64,000 bases of DNA from Rhodocyclaceae bacterium (GTDB lineage: Bacteria; Pseudomonadota; Gammaproteobacteria; Burkholderiales; Rhodocyclaceae): positions 1 through 64,000 of the forward strand of contig JADFDU010000057.1 in assembly GCA_018262775.1 (NCBI GenBank). The letters are read 5' to 3'. Positions within the stretch are counted from its first letter, which is position 1. Each line of letters starts with the position of its first letter. The position numbers and the translations under genes were made by a program. Below the pieces are notes generated by a model. The model was not told where the DNA came from, searched no databases, and saw only the letters and a program-made list of their open reading frames with translations. This document shows positions 53,991-61,888 of the stretch, one piece after another.

Positions 53991-54801
53991 CATTGTGGGC
54001 CTTCCCCCCGGCCCCCTTCCCGCGGAAGGGGGTGACGGCGGCTCGCTGCGCTCGCAGACGAACGCTGCTCAGGCTCGGGGCGGCCCGTCGCCTGAGCTGT
54101 TGATCGAGGCGAGCGGACTCCACAGCTTCTATGGCGTCAGCCACATCCTGCATGGCGTCAATTTCTCCGTGTCGCGCGGCGAGACCATCGGCCTGATGGG
54201 CCGCAACGGCATGGGCAAGACGACGCTGATCAAGTCCATGCTCGGCCTGGTGCGGCCGAAGGAGGGCAGCGTCAAGGTGCGCGGGCAGGACATGACGCAG
54301 GCTGCGACCCACGCCATCGCCCGCGCCGGCATCGCCTACGTGCCGGAAGGGCGCGGCATCTTCCCCAACCTGACGGTGCGCGAGAACCTCGTCATGGCGG
54401 CGCGCGCCGGCGTGGATGGCCGCCGCGAATGGGGCTTCGATCGCGTCATGGAAACCTTCCCGCGCCTGTCGGAGCGCATCAACAACGGCGGCGCGCAGCT
54501 CTCCGGCGGCGAGCAGCAGATGCTCACCATCGGCCGCGCGCTGATGACCAATCCCGACCTGCTCATCCTCGACGAGGCGACCGAGGGTCTTGCGCCGCTC
54601 ATCGCCAAGGAGATCTGGAACATCATCCGCACCATCCGCGCCTCCGGCATTGCCACGGTGATCGTGGACAAGAACTACGGCGCGGTGATGGCGCTGGCCG
54701 ACCGCAGCGTGGTGCTGGTCAAGGGCCGCATCGTCTTCGCCGGCTCGTCGAACGAACTGTCGGACAACGAGGAACTCATGCACCGCTTCCTCGGGGTGTG
54801 A
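53983..54801 (+). CDS. LivF-family ABC ATPase with repeat-encoded N-terminal insert
   Basis: The second ATPase. Walker A is GRNGMGKTTL, the signature LSGGEQQMLTIGRAL, and Walker B LLILDEATEGLAP. The family normally starts near residue 41 (LIEASGLHSFYGVSHILHG). Residues 7-40 are encoded by a palindromic repeat (54001-54095) and begin LPPGPLPAEGGDGGS, nearly identical to the insert in LolD. The next in-frame ATG is too far inside the domain, so the insert is probably translated unless a TTG near 54100 is used. Confidence 0.92.
   Translation: MADIVGLPPGPLPAEGGDGGSLRSQTNAAQARGGPSPELLIEASGLHSFYGVSHILHGVNFSVSRGETIGLMGRNGMGKTTLIKSMLGLVRPKEGSVKVRGQDMTQAATHAIARAGIAYVPEGRGIFPNLTVRENLVMAARAGVDGRREWGFDRVMETFPRLSERINNGGAQLSGGEQQMLTIGRALMTNPDLLILDEATEGLAPLIAKEIWNIIRTIRASGIATVIVDKNYGAVMALADRSVVLVKGRIVFAGSSNELSDNEELMHRFLGV
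54001..54095. repeat. Dispersed palindromic repeat inside the LivF homologue's 5' end
   Basis: CTTCCCCCCGGCCCCCTTCC then CCCGCGGAAGGGGG, TGACGGCGG, a variable middle, and CTCGGGGCGGCCCG. The first 38 bases are almost the same as those at 29723 in lolD and in the same reading frame. Confidence 0.75.
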
Positions 54802-54828
54802 GTTGGACAGCCAACCAACCTACAAGAT

Positions 54829-54905
54829 ACCGTCGTCCCCGCGGAAGCGGGGACCCAGTATTTTTCTCCACCTACTGGATTCCCGCTTCCGCGGGAATGA
54901 CGAAT
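54829..54905. repeat. REP-like palindromic pair
   Basis: CGTCGTCCCCGCGGAAGCGG and its inverted partner (CCCGCTTCCGCGGGAATGACG) flank a short AT-richer centre, forming an imperfect palindrome of about 77 bases between the transporter operon and the hydrolase gene. Same family as 39640-39720 and 58160-58240. Confidence 0.75.
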
Positions 54906-54918
54906 CATAGGCCGTCAC

Positions 54919-55689
54919 ATGCAAACCGATTTCATAAAGGCCGCCGGCCACAACCTCGAATACCAGCTCATCCCCGCCCACCAGCTGAATCGCCCGACGC
55001 TGGTGTTCCTGCACGAGGGCTTGGGCTCGCTGGCGATGTGGCGCGACTTCCCGGCGAAGGTGGCCACCGCCACCGGCTGCCGCACGCTGGTGTATTCGCG
55101 CTATGGCTACGGCCAGTCCGATGCTCTGACTGAATCCTTCAGCGTGCGCTACATGCACGACGAGGCGCTGATTGCACTACCAGAACTCCTTGATCGACTG
55201 CAGATCGACAAGCCGGTGCTGGTCGGCCATTCCGACGGCGGCTCTATCGCTCTGATCCATGCCGGCGGCGCCGGGCGCGAAGTGGCCGGCCTCATCCTCA
55301 TGGCGCCGCACGTCTTCGTCGAGGACCTCTCCATCGCCAGCATCGCCCAGGCCAAGGTCACCTTCGAGACCACCGACCTCGCGCAGAAGCTCGGCAAGTA
55401 TCACGGCGACTCCACGAAAACCTTCTGGGGCTGGAACGATATCTGGCTGCATCCGGTTTTCCGCGCCTGGAACATCGAGGAATACCTGCCCAAGGTGAGC
55501 TGCCCGCTGCTCGCCCTCCAGGGCGAGGACGACGAATACGGCACGGCGGCGCAAGTCGACGCCATCCGCCGCCAGGCGGCGGGCGAAGTCGAAGTGCTGA
55601 TGCTCGCTGACTGCCGCCATTCCCCGCACAAGGACCAGCCCCAGGCCACGCTTGAGGCGATGGCGGGGTTCATCGAACGGATCAGCTGA
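54919..55689 (+). CDS. Alpha/beta hydrolase of the benzoate region
   Basis: A 256-residue hydrolase. The oxyanion block is VFLHEGLGSLAMW, the nucleophile Ser is in LVGHSDGGSIALIHA, an Asp is in ALQGEDDEYGT, and the catalytic His is in ADCRHSPHKDQP. Similar hydrolases are found in box clusters and may cleave a lactone or thioester side product, a role suggested by context only. There is no clear ribosome site; the ATG at 54919 fits the family start. Confidence 0.8.
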   Translation: MQTDFIKAAGHNLEYQLIPAHQLNRPTLVFLHEGLGSLAMWRDFPAKVATATGCRTLVYSRYGYGQSDALTESFSVRYMHDEALIALPELLDRLQIDKPVLVGHSDGGSIALIHAGGAGREVAGLILMAPHVFVEDLSIASIAQAKVTFETTDLAQKLGKYHGDSTKTFWGWNDIWLHPVFRAWNIEEYLPKVSCPLLALQGEDDEYGTAAQVDAIRRQAAGEVEVLMLADCRHSPHKDQPQATLEAMAGFIERIS

Positions 55690-55930
55690 AAACGAAGTTT
55701 CAGAGAAGGCTAATGCCCGTGTTAGCGGGCGTTATGCCGGAACTAAAGTCAGTCGCTGTGACACGGCGGGCGAGGGCTTGTCGCCGTGCCGTGGAGGCTG
55801 ACTACTCCAGGGGAGCGATGCCTTACTGCGGAACGTACAGCTTGAGGGGCGCAGAAACAGGCGGCGGAGCCGGCTGTTGGAGCGTCTCACTCGAAGCGAG
55901 TGTTAGGGGAGTAACCGGTGCCTGGCTCTA
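55690..55930. other. Structured GC-rich noncoding stretch
   Basis: No gene is supported. Hairpins include CTGAAA..TTTCAG just after the hydrolase stop, GCCCG-TGTTAG-CGGGC, CACGGCG..CGCCGTG, and ACTCG-AAG-CGAGT. AAAGTCAGTCGCTG..ACACGGCG (about 55745-55767) is similar to a sequence at 56814-56836. Part of it, TTAGCGGGCGTTATGCC, recalls integron recombination sites, but no complete attC can be drawn. Confidence 0.4.
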
Positions 55931-56629
55931 TCATGATTTCGAAAATTGAAAATAGTTGATTGTTTTGGCTGTTAGCCAATCTGGTGGTGGCTCATTTAGT
56001 TGCATAGCCAACTCCGATATCATTTCCTCGTTTGCGCGAAGCGAATTCTCCGCGTTGGCCAATGTGAGACCGAGTTTTTTTATAAACCCGGTGTCTATCA
56101 TGCCCTTCCACTGTTCTTGACCCGATTTGAAATGTGCCAAAGCGTTTCTGAACTTCACTAAGCGGCTAAAATGCTGATATGGAATGGCTCCTGGCTCAAA
56201 CCCCGTGAGCCCAATAAGCTTTGGGAAAAACAACCATTTGCCGTCGAGAGACAACTTATCAAAGCTTTCGAGGTGTTGCCCTGACAAGTGGTCCTGTGCC
56301 CTAATGTTGATGTGTGCCTCTAATGAAAATGCCGAGAACAGGTGAACATGGGCTACTCGCTGAACAAATATGCTGTGAATGCGAGTATGAGATTCTGTTT
56401 TTATGAACTCTAATGATGTATCTCGTTGCGCACCTTCACTAGAAGAAGTGTGTGGTGATAGTGGCATTTCCTCAATATCTGCCTCTTCTGTGCTCATAAC
56501 GAATTTCATGGAGCGCAAATCGCTACGTCTTGCCTCCACCATTGCGCCTTGTGCAGAGTGGTAGTACATAGCATCAATACGCAACATAGCAGACAGATTA
56601 AGCAATGTATCTGCAGTGTGTATGCGCAT
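55931..56629 (-). CDS. HEPN-like hypothetical protein, probably acquired
   Basis: A 232-residue protein with lower GC than the neighbouring genes. The C-terminal half is helical and contains LVKFRNALAHFKSG, whose R-N-x3-H pattern (RNALAH) is the catalytic motif of many HEPN RNases found in defence and toxin systems. No antitoxin (e.g. MNT nucleotidyltransferase) gene is adjacent. It is oriented against its neighbours and flanked by noncoding DNA on both sides, as expected for a single-gene insertion. Function is unproven. Confidence 0.55.
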   Translation of the reverse strand: MRIHTADTLLNLSAMLRIDAMYYHSAQGAMVEARRSDLRSMKFVMSTEEADIEEMPLSPHTSSSEGAQRDTSLEFIKTESHTRIHSIFVQRVAHVHLFSAFSLEAHINIRAQDHLSGQHLESFDKLSLDGKWLFFPKLIGLTGFEPGAIPYQHFSRLVKFRNALAHFKSGQEQWKGMIDTGFIKKLGLTLANAENSLRANEEMISELAMQLNEPPPDWLTAKTINYFQFSKS

Positions 56630-56895
56630 ATTTACAGTGACCCCTAACAGTTATTAGACGGACCCACGAGTCCGTATATGAATTGATATCAAGTCAAAAG
56701 TATGCGCTTGTAATGCCTTGATGCACAAGACACACTGCTTGGCAGAGTCCGTATAACAACTCCAATATCCTGGACAGGGTAGGTTGGCGGTTTCAGGTCA
56801 GGTGGGGCCGAATAAAAGTCAGCCTCTGCGATACGGCGAATGATCGCGCCTGCGCCATAATGAAGCCTGGTCGAACCTTGCAACAGGATAAAGAC
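56630..56895. other. Noncoding region upstream of the HEPN-like and SDR genes
   Basis: The left part is AT-richer. It has a CGGAC-CCACGA-GTCCG hairpin (about 56660-56675), and GAGTCCGTATA occurs twice (near 56670 and 56747). The right part, with AAAGTCAGCCTCTGCGATACGGCG (56814-56836), is similar to the left flank of the HEPN-like gene. It must hold divergent promoters, but no clear hexamers are assigned. Confidence 0.4.
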
Positions 56896-57732
56896 ATGTC
56901 CGAATTCCTGAATCGACGCGTGCTGATCACCGGCGCCGCCAGCGGCATCGGCCGGCTGATGGCGCTGCGCATCGCGGCGAAGGGCGGGCGGCTGATTTTG
57001 TGGGACGTGGACGAAGCGCATCTGGCGGCCGTGGCGGCGGAGGTCTCTGCCGCCGGCGGGCAGGCGTCGGTGTACGCCTGCAACCTTGCCGAGCGCGCAT
57101 CCATCGAGGCCGCCGCGGCGCGCACTCTGCAGGATCACGGTGCGGTCGACGTGCTCATCAACAACGCCGGCATCGTGGACGGCAAGCGCCTGCTCGAGGC
57201 CACCGATGCCGAGATCGAGCGCACTTTTGCGGTGAACACGCTGGCCCTGTTCCGCACCGCGCGCGCCTTCCTGCCGGGCATGCTGGAGAAGGGCGCGGGG
57301 CACATCGTCACCATTGCCTCGGCCTCGGGCATCGCCGCCGTGCCGCGCCTGGCCGACTACTCCGCCAGCAAGGCCGCCGCCATCGCCTTCGACGAGGCGC
57401 TGCGCCTGGAGTTGAAGCACGACGGCGCGCCGGTGAAGACGACCATCGTCTGCCCCTTCTACATCCGCACCGGCATGTTCGAGGGGGCGCGCACGCGTTT
57501 CCCGCTGCTCCTGCCGATCCTCAAGCCGGAAGCCGTCGCGGGGCGCATCGTGCGTGCCATCGAGCGCGGCGAGACGCGCCTGGTCCTGCCGTGGTTCGTG
57601 CGCACGGCCTGGCTGGTGCGTTTCCTGCCGATCGCCTGGTTCGATGCGGTGATGGACTTCTTCGGCATCACCAAAAGCATGGATGCGTTCGTCGGGCGGA
57701 ATGCGCACGACTCGAGAAAGAAAAAAACATGA
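56896..57732 (+). CDS. Short-chain dehydrogenase/reductase
   Basis: A 278-residue SDR. The ATG at 56896 after AGGATAA is preferred. The NAD(P) motif TGAASGIG is near residue 12, NNAG near 89, and the catalytic Ser and YSASK near 140-160. The C-terminal 80 residues with hydrophobic segments (LPWFVRTAWLVRFLPIAW) resemble retinol-dehydrogenase-like, membrane-associated SDRs. Substrate is unknown. Stop overlaps the DUF1304 gene (ATGA). Confidence 0.85.
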   Translation: MSEFLNRRVLITGAASGIGRLMALRIAAKGGRLILWDVDEAHLAAVAAEVSAAGGQASVYACNLAERASIEAAAARTLQDHGAVDVLINNAGIVDGKRLLEATDAEIERTFAVNTLALFRTARAFLPGMLEKGAGHIVTIASASGIAAVPRLADYSASKAAAIAFDEALRLELKHDGAPVKTTIVCPFYIRTGMFEGARTRFPLLLPILKPEAVAGRIVRAIERGETRLVLPWFVRTAWLVRFLPIAWFDAVMDFFGITKSMDAFVGRNAHDSRKKKT

Positions 57733-58085
57733 CAACCGTCGCCAACATCGCCGTCGCGCTGGTCGCGCTGCTGCATCTGTATTTTCTTGTGCTGGAGATG
57801 TTTTACTGGGACAAGCCGCTCGGCAGGCGCGTCTTCGGCCTGAAGCCGGAGTTTGCCAAGGCTTCGAAAAATCTGGCGGCGAACCAGGGGCTGTACAACG
57901 GCTTTCTGGTTGCCGGGCTGGCGTGGGGCTTGCTGCTGGGCGCGGCCGGCGCACCGGTGAAAATCTTCTTCCTCGGCTGCGTGATCGTCGCCGGTGTCTT
58001 CGGCGCGTTCACCGTCAGCCGGAAAGTCCTCTGGGTGCAGGCGTTGCCCGGCGCCGTTGCGCTGGCGCTGGTGCTGGCGTCCTGA
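57729..58085 (+). CDS. DUF1304 membrane protein
   Basis: A 118-residue protein with four membrane segments (about 4-24, 52-72, 76-94, 98-116). The conserved family block HLYFLVLEMFYW...FGL and the NQGLYNGFLVAG segment identify DUF1304. Function is unknown. It is coupled to the SDR gene by a four-base overlap. Confidence 0.85.
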   Translation: MTTVANIAVALVALLHLYFLVLEMFYWDKPLGRRVFGLKPEFAKASKNLAANQGLYNGFLVAGLAWGLLLGAAGAPVKIFFLGCVIVAGVFGAFTVSRKVLWVQALPGAVALALVLAS

Positions 58086-58113
58086 TATTCCTGAGCGCGA
58101 CTTGACGGTCGGC

Positions 58114-58274
58114 TAGTGTAGTGATGCACGCTAATTGAGACTTATAAAATCGGGGTTTGTCGTCCTCGCGAAAGCGGGGACCCATCGGGGTATCGGCACA
58201 AAACATGGATTCCCGCTTTCGCGGGAACGACGGCTTCTTTTGAATGGTCTGTCAAGAATGCAACACTACACTAG
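58114..58274. mobile_element. 161-bp MITE-like element with terminal inverted repeats
   Basis: CTAGTGTAGTGATGCA at the left end and its inverse at the right (TGCAACACTACACTAG) match at 15 of 16 positions. The interior has the REP-like pair seen also at 39640 and 54829. The right end provides the TAG stop codon of msrA, so the element was inserted at the very end of that gene. No clear target duplication is seen. Confidence 0.65.
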
Positions 58275-58900
58275 GGCCTGCCTTCCCACACTTCCTTGAC
58301 CCGGGCATCCCGTCCGCACAGGCTGCGATACAGGTAGTATCTGAACGGATTTTTCTTGTAGTAGTCCTGATGGTAGGCCTCGGCCGGCCAGAATCGCCCG
58401 GCGGCCACGATCTCGGTGTGGATCTGACTGAACTTGCCGCCTTTCAGCAGTGCCTCCCGGCTGGCTTCGGCCGCCATGCGCTGTGCCTCATCCAGGTAGA
58501 AAATAGCGCTGCGATACGGCGTGCCGGTGTCGCAGAACTGCTCGTTCTTCACGGTGGGATCGATGTGGTGCCAGAAGTAATCGAGCAGGCGTTCATAGCT
58601 CACATGGGCCGGGTCGAAGGTGACGCGCACCGCTTCCGCATGGCCCGTGCCTTCGGCGCTGACCTGTTCGTAGGTGGGATTGTCGACCGACCCGCCGGTA
58701 TAGCCCGATTCGGTGGTAATGACGCCGGGCAGCTTGTCGAAATCCGCCTCCAGGCACCAGAAACAGCCGCCGGCAAAAATGGCGGTTGCGGTTTGTGTCG
58801 TTTGCGCCGATGCCGCGGGCGCCTGCGACAGGGCGGGTGTGGCCAGCAGAGCAACGGCCAGCCAGGCTAACCAGGCCAGCGCGCGAACCGCGGCGATCAA
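58271..58900 (-). CDS. msrA: Peptide methionine sulfoxide reductase MsrA, exported
   Basis: Reduces the S-form of methionine sulfoxide. The start is taken as TTG at 58900, which overlaps the msrB stop and gives a signal peptide (LAWLAWLAVALLATPALSQA). The catalytic GGCFWCLE has Cys46. GYTGG and the HHIDPT and YHQDYY blocks follow. The stop codon lies in the terminal repeat of the small element at 58114-58274. A periplasmic location is inferred from the signal peptide and the Tat-exported MsrB partner. Confidence 0.92.
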   Translation of the reverse strand: MIAAVRALAWLAWLAVALLATPALSQAPAASAQTTQTATAIFAGGCFWCLEADFDKLPGVITTESGYTGGSVDNPTYEQVSAEGTGHAEAVRVTFDPAHVSYERLLDYFWHHIDPTVKNEQFCDTGTPYRSAIFYLDEAQRMAAEASREALLKGGKFSQIHTEIVAAGRFWPAEAYHQDYYKKNPFRYYLYRSLCGRDARVKEVWEGRP

Positions 58901-59397
58901 ACGCGCAACTCCGGCAGCTTGTCGCCACGCGCGACGAACTGCAGCGCGAGGCCGTTGTTGCAGTAGCGCAGGCCCGTCGGTTTCGGTCCGTCCTTGAAGA
59001 TGTGCCCCTGATGCCCTCCGCAGCGTGCGCAATGGTATTCGGTGCGCGGGAAAATCAGCTTGTAGTCGGTGCGGGTGAGCACCGCCGCGGGCAGCGGTTC
59101 CCAGAAGCTGGGCCAGCCGGTGCCGCTGTCGTACTTGCGCGAGCTGTCGAAAAGGGGCTGGGAGCAGGCCGCGCAAATGAAAGTGCCGTCGCGCTTCTCG
59201 CGGTCGAGTGGGCTGCTGCCGGAAGGTTCTGTGCCTTCTTCGAACAGCACGTCATAGCGATCGGCCGGCAGCAGTCGCTTCCATTCGGCTTTCGCCTTGT
59301 TCAGCGCGGGTGCGGCGGCGCTGCCCCTGGCAAAAATGGGCAGGGCGGCGGCGGCAAACAGACCACTCAGGGCGGTCAGCCAGTGGCGGCGGGTCAT
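58897..59397 (-). CDS. msrB: Peptide methionine sulfoxide reductase MsrB, Tat-exported
   Basis: Reduces the R-form of methionine sulfoxide. The 166-residue protein starts with a twin-arginine-like signal (MTRRHWLTALSGLFAAAALP). It has the zinc pairs CAAC and CARC, GGHQGHIF, and the catalytic Cys in LRYCNNGLALQF, where most family members have RYCxNSxSL. With msrA directly after it, it forms a periplasmic oxidative-repair operon. Confidence 0.93.
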   Translation of the reverse strand: MTRRHWLTALSGLFAAAALPIFARGSAAAPALNKAKAEWKRLLPADRYDVLFEEGTEPSGSSPLDREKRDGTFICAACSQPLFDSSRKYDSGTGWPSFWEPLPAAVLTRTDYKLIFPRTEYHCARCGGHQGHIFKDGPKPTGLRYCNNGLALQFVARGDKLPELRV

Positions 59398-59457
59398 GGT
59401 CTCTCCTTGGTAGTGAGGCAGGGGTCAACTGATTAGACCGGCTCGCAGGCGGAAAGC

Positions 59458-59985
59458 TTACATGTCCGCTTCCCCGTCCGCTTGCACGTGTGCTTTCGGC
59501 ACCAACTGGTGGAATAGGCTCGACTCGCGCTTGTAGAACCCTTCCGTGTGAAAGGTTTCTTCCAGCATGAAGAATTCGTAATCGAGGTGGTGGCACAGCT
59601 CATGCAACAGGGTGCGCAGGAAGCTGCGGAAGGCCACCACGCGCTTGTTCTTCGCGGTGCGCATCCACAGCTTGATGAGCGCCGTCTTGCCCGCGTCCTC
59701 CGGCAGGTAGAGGCCGTGCAACTCGCCCCAGTCGCTGCTCGGGCGTACCGCCAGCACCTGCACGCGGATCGGCGCCGTCTCCAGGCGACTGACTATGCCC
59801 GTGGCGAGGCTAACGCAGAGGCGCTCGGCCTCGGTGCGCTGCTCCGCTTTCAGGGCGGCTTCGAGGGGCGCCACCAGCGCCTGCAGCGCGGCCGCGTCCG
59901 GCAGTTCGATGCGTTCGATGGCATCGCTGCGCTCGTAGATGCGTTTGCGCGCAGCGGGCAGGCGGGCGTAGTAGGCGAAGGGCAT
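59458..59985 (-). CDS. Putative zinc metallopeptidase-like protein (HExxH)
   Basis: A 175-residue protein with LRTLLHELCHHLDYEFF, an HExxH motif (His128-Glu129-x2-His132), and a downstream EETFHTEGFYKRESSLF block that may supply a third ligand. The rest has no known family marks. The start at 59985 is preferred to an earlier one that would lie in the vapBC promoter region. No signal peptide. A SprT- or WLM-like role is possible but not shown. Confidence 0.65.
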   Translation of the reverse strand: MPFAYYARLPAARKRIYERSDAIERIELPDAAALQALVAPLEAALKAEQRTEAERLCVSLATGIVSRLETAPIRVQVLAVRPSSDWGELHGLYLPEDAGKTALIKLWMRTAKNKRVVAFRSFLRTLLHELCHHLDYEFFMLEETFHTEGFYKRESSLFHQLVPKAHVQADGEADM

Positions 59986-60028
59986 GGGCTCATTATGAAA
60001 TGTTGTAGCCCTGGAAACTATGAGCATC

Positions 60029-60050
60029 TATAATTGCATCAAATGATGCA
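60029..60050 (+). promoter_or_regulatory. vapBC promoter -10 and operator palindrome
   Basis: A perfect TATAAT (60029-60034) is followed at once by TGCATCA-AA-TGATGCA (60035-60050), a 7-bp dyad. Its position fits an operator where the VapB-VapC complex would repress its own operon. Confidence 0.55.
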
Positions 60051-60069
60051 GTTTTTTAAGGAGAATGAG

Positions 60070-60264
60070 ATGCGAACTACCGTTACGCTCGACGACGCGC
60101 TCCTGGCTCAGGCGCAAAGCCTTAGTGGCCTTAATGATCGTGGCCTTCTCCTGAGAGAGGCCTTGCGTGCCCTGATCGAGCGAGAGAGCGCCCGCCGTCT
60201 CGTCCGGCTGGGGGGGGCCGAGCCGCAACTCAAGGCTATCCCCCGGCGGCGCGGAGCTGCTTGA
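60070..60264 (+). CDS. vapB: VapB-family antitoxin
   Basis: A 64-residue protein with a beta-strand and helix start (MRTTVTLDDALLAQAQSLSG) of the VapB/RHH type, and a C-terminal basic tail that should bind the toxin. The ATG at 60070 follows AAGGAG; an upstream ATG in the same frame is within the operator. The stop ends right before the toxin's GTG. Confidence 0.85.
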   Translation: MRTTVTLDDALLAQAQSLSGLNDRGLLLREALRALIERESARRLVRLGGAEPQLKAIPRRRGAA

Positions 60265-60627
60265 GTGATCCTGGTTGATACCTCGGTCTGGATCGATCAT
60301 CTGCGCTCGGGCGATGCGCACCTTGCCGGTTTGTTGGAACGAGATGCCGTTGTGAACCACGAGCATGTCATCGGTGAAATCGCCTGCGGCAATCTGAGGA
60401 TGCGCAAAGAGGTGCTCGGATCGCTTTCCTTGCTACCACGGTGCAAGGCGGCGTCGCACGATGAGGTGCTGTTTTTCATCGAGCGGCACAAGTTGATGGG
60501 GCGTGGCATCGGCTATGTCGATGCCTGCCTGCTGGCGGCAGCCACGCTTTCCAATGCGCGCCTCTGGACGCGGGACAAGCGCCTGGCCGATATCGCGGAT
60601 GACCTGGGTTGCGGCTACGTTCAGTAG
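60265..60627 (+). CDS. vapC: VapC-family PIN-domain toxin ribonuclease
   Basis: A 120-residue PIN RNase with the acidic residues Asp5 (ILVDTSVWID), Glu38 (IGEIACG), Asp86 (GYVDACLL) and Asp104 (WTRDKRL). It starts with GTG directly after the vapB stop. Its target RNA is unknown. The vapBC pair is complete and appears intact. Confidence 0.9.
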   Translation: MILVDTSVWIDHLRSGDAHLAGLLERDAVVNHEHVIGEIACGNLRMRKEVLGSLSLLPRCKAASHDEVLFFIERHKLMGRGIGYVDACLLAAATLSNARLWTRDKRLADIADDLGCGYVQ

Positions 60628-60634
60628 TTCCTGA

Positions 60635-61099
60635 TCAGAAAATTCCCAACGTGATGCCGCTGGCCATCGCCTCGCCGAGTTCCTCGCAGGCGGCGAGGTC
60701 GGCTGCGGTTACCTCATGCTGCGCGATGTGCACAATTAGCGGCTCGGCGACGTGCTTCCAGCCATAGCCGGTGGCGATGCGCTCGATCTGCGTCACCGCG
60801 CCGCTGCCGTCGTTGCCGGCGCTGATGAACAAGGCGTAGGGCAGGCCGACGGTCTTGCCTTCCGCAGGGTAGTAGGTGCGGTCGAAGAAATCCTTCACCA
60901 TGCCGGCCATGGCGCCGAAGTTCTCCGGGGTGCCTATGACCAGGCCGTCGCAGGCAAGCAGATCCTCCAGTGTCGCCTCGCCGGCACACCGCAGCACGGT
61001 TTCGGTTCCTGCCTCGCGCCGCGCGCCGCGCAGCACCGCCTCGGCCATGGTGCCGGTATGACCGCTTTGCGTGTGATAAACGACGAGTAGCCGTTTCAT
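60635..61099 (-). CDS. Flavodoxin-family protein (NAD(P)H-dependent FMN reductase-like)
   Basis: A 154-residue protein with the flavin-phosphate loop HTQSGHTGTMAEAV and a TPENFGAMAGMVKDFFDR block of the WrbA/NADPH-FMN reductase superfamily. Electron partners are unknown. Its start overlaps the mtfA stop by four bases, so the two are coupled, although a functional link is not evident. It is convergent with vapC. Confidence 0.8.
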   Translation of the reverse strand: MKRLLVVYHTQSGHTGTMAEAVLRGARREAGTETVLRCAGEATLEDLLACDGLVIGTPENFGAMAGMVKDFFDRTYYPAEGKTVGLPYALFISAGNDGSGAVTQIERIATGYGWKHVAEPLIVHIAQHEVTAADLAACEELGEAMASGITLGIF

Positions 61100-61857
61100 G
61101 GTCGTGCGGCGGCAGGATCCTGCCGGTAGAAGAGGCGCAGCTGCGCATACACCGCCGGATATTCCGCCTGCAGGATGTCTGGCGTCTCGAAGAACACCTC
61201 GCTCGTCACGGCGAAAAATTCGGCAGGATGCTCGGCGGCGTAGGGATCGATGGTCGTCTCCTCGCCGTCATCCACCCGCGCGCAGAAGTCTGCGTAGGCC
61301 GGTTCGAAGGCCCCGGCCCAGTCCTGCCGACGCATGCCCTCGTGCAGTGGCGGCAGGCCGTCGGGCGGGCCGTTGAGCATGTCGAGCTTGTGGGCGAATT
61401 CGTGGATCACCACGTTCATGCCGTCCGCCTCTTCCGGCCGGTCGAACCAGGAGACCAGCACCGGTCCGCCTTCCCAGGCTTCGCCCGCGACGCTGTCCAC
61501 GAATTCGTGCACCACGCCGTCTTCGGACATGAGTTTGCGCGGGATGACGAAGTCGCCCGGATAGACGATCACGCCGATCCAGCCGCGGTAGGAATCGAGT
61601 CCGAGATTGAGTACGGGCAGGCAGGCCTGCAGCGCGATGGAGAGCTGCATGTCCTGCTTCAGGGACAGTCCCTGTGCACCGCTCCATTCCTTCTGTGCGA
61701 TGAATTGCAGCGCCATTTCACGCAGCCGCGTGCGCTCCGGCGCAGCCAGCCGATCCAGGAACGGCAGCCCGGCCTCCACCTGCGCCCACTGATCGCCGGC
61801 GATGTCGGCAAGCGGCGCTTCGGTCTGGCCGAGGAGTTTTTTCAGGGTGTCGAGCAT
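61096..61857 (-). CDS. mtfA: M90-family metallopeptidase MtfA
   Basis: A 253-residue zinc peptidase related to E. coli MtfA, which regulates glucose uptake through the repressor Mlc. The zinc motif is VIHEFAHKLDMLNG with His152, Glu153 and His156; ESDPYAAEHPAEFFAVTSEVFFE-like sequence further on supplies the third ligand (TSEVFFE). The N-terminal GDFVIPRKLM is typical. Role in this organism is inferred from the family only. Confidence 0.88.
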   Translation of the reverse strand: MLDTLKKLLGQTEAPLADIAGDQWAQVEAGLPFLDRLAAPERTRLREMALQFIAQKEWSGAQGLSLKQDMQLSIALQACLPVLNLGLDSYRGWIGVIVYPGDFVIPRKLMSEDGVVHEFVDSVAGEAWEGGPVLVSWFDRPEEADGMNVVIHEFAHKLDMLNGPPDGLPPLHEGMRRQDWAGAFEPAYADFCARVDDGEETTIDPYAAEHPAEFFAVTSEVFFETPDILQAEYPAVYAQLRLFYRQDPAAARP

Positions 61858-61888
61858 GAATCAAGGATAGCCGCCGCGCGCCGCCGCG

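Noticed and set aside
55690-55930. Group II intron or complete integron attC site
   Set aside because: No domain V-like hairpin, no intron protein, and no full attC pairing or integrase could be found; only a short resemblance remains.
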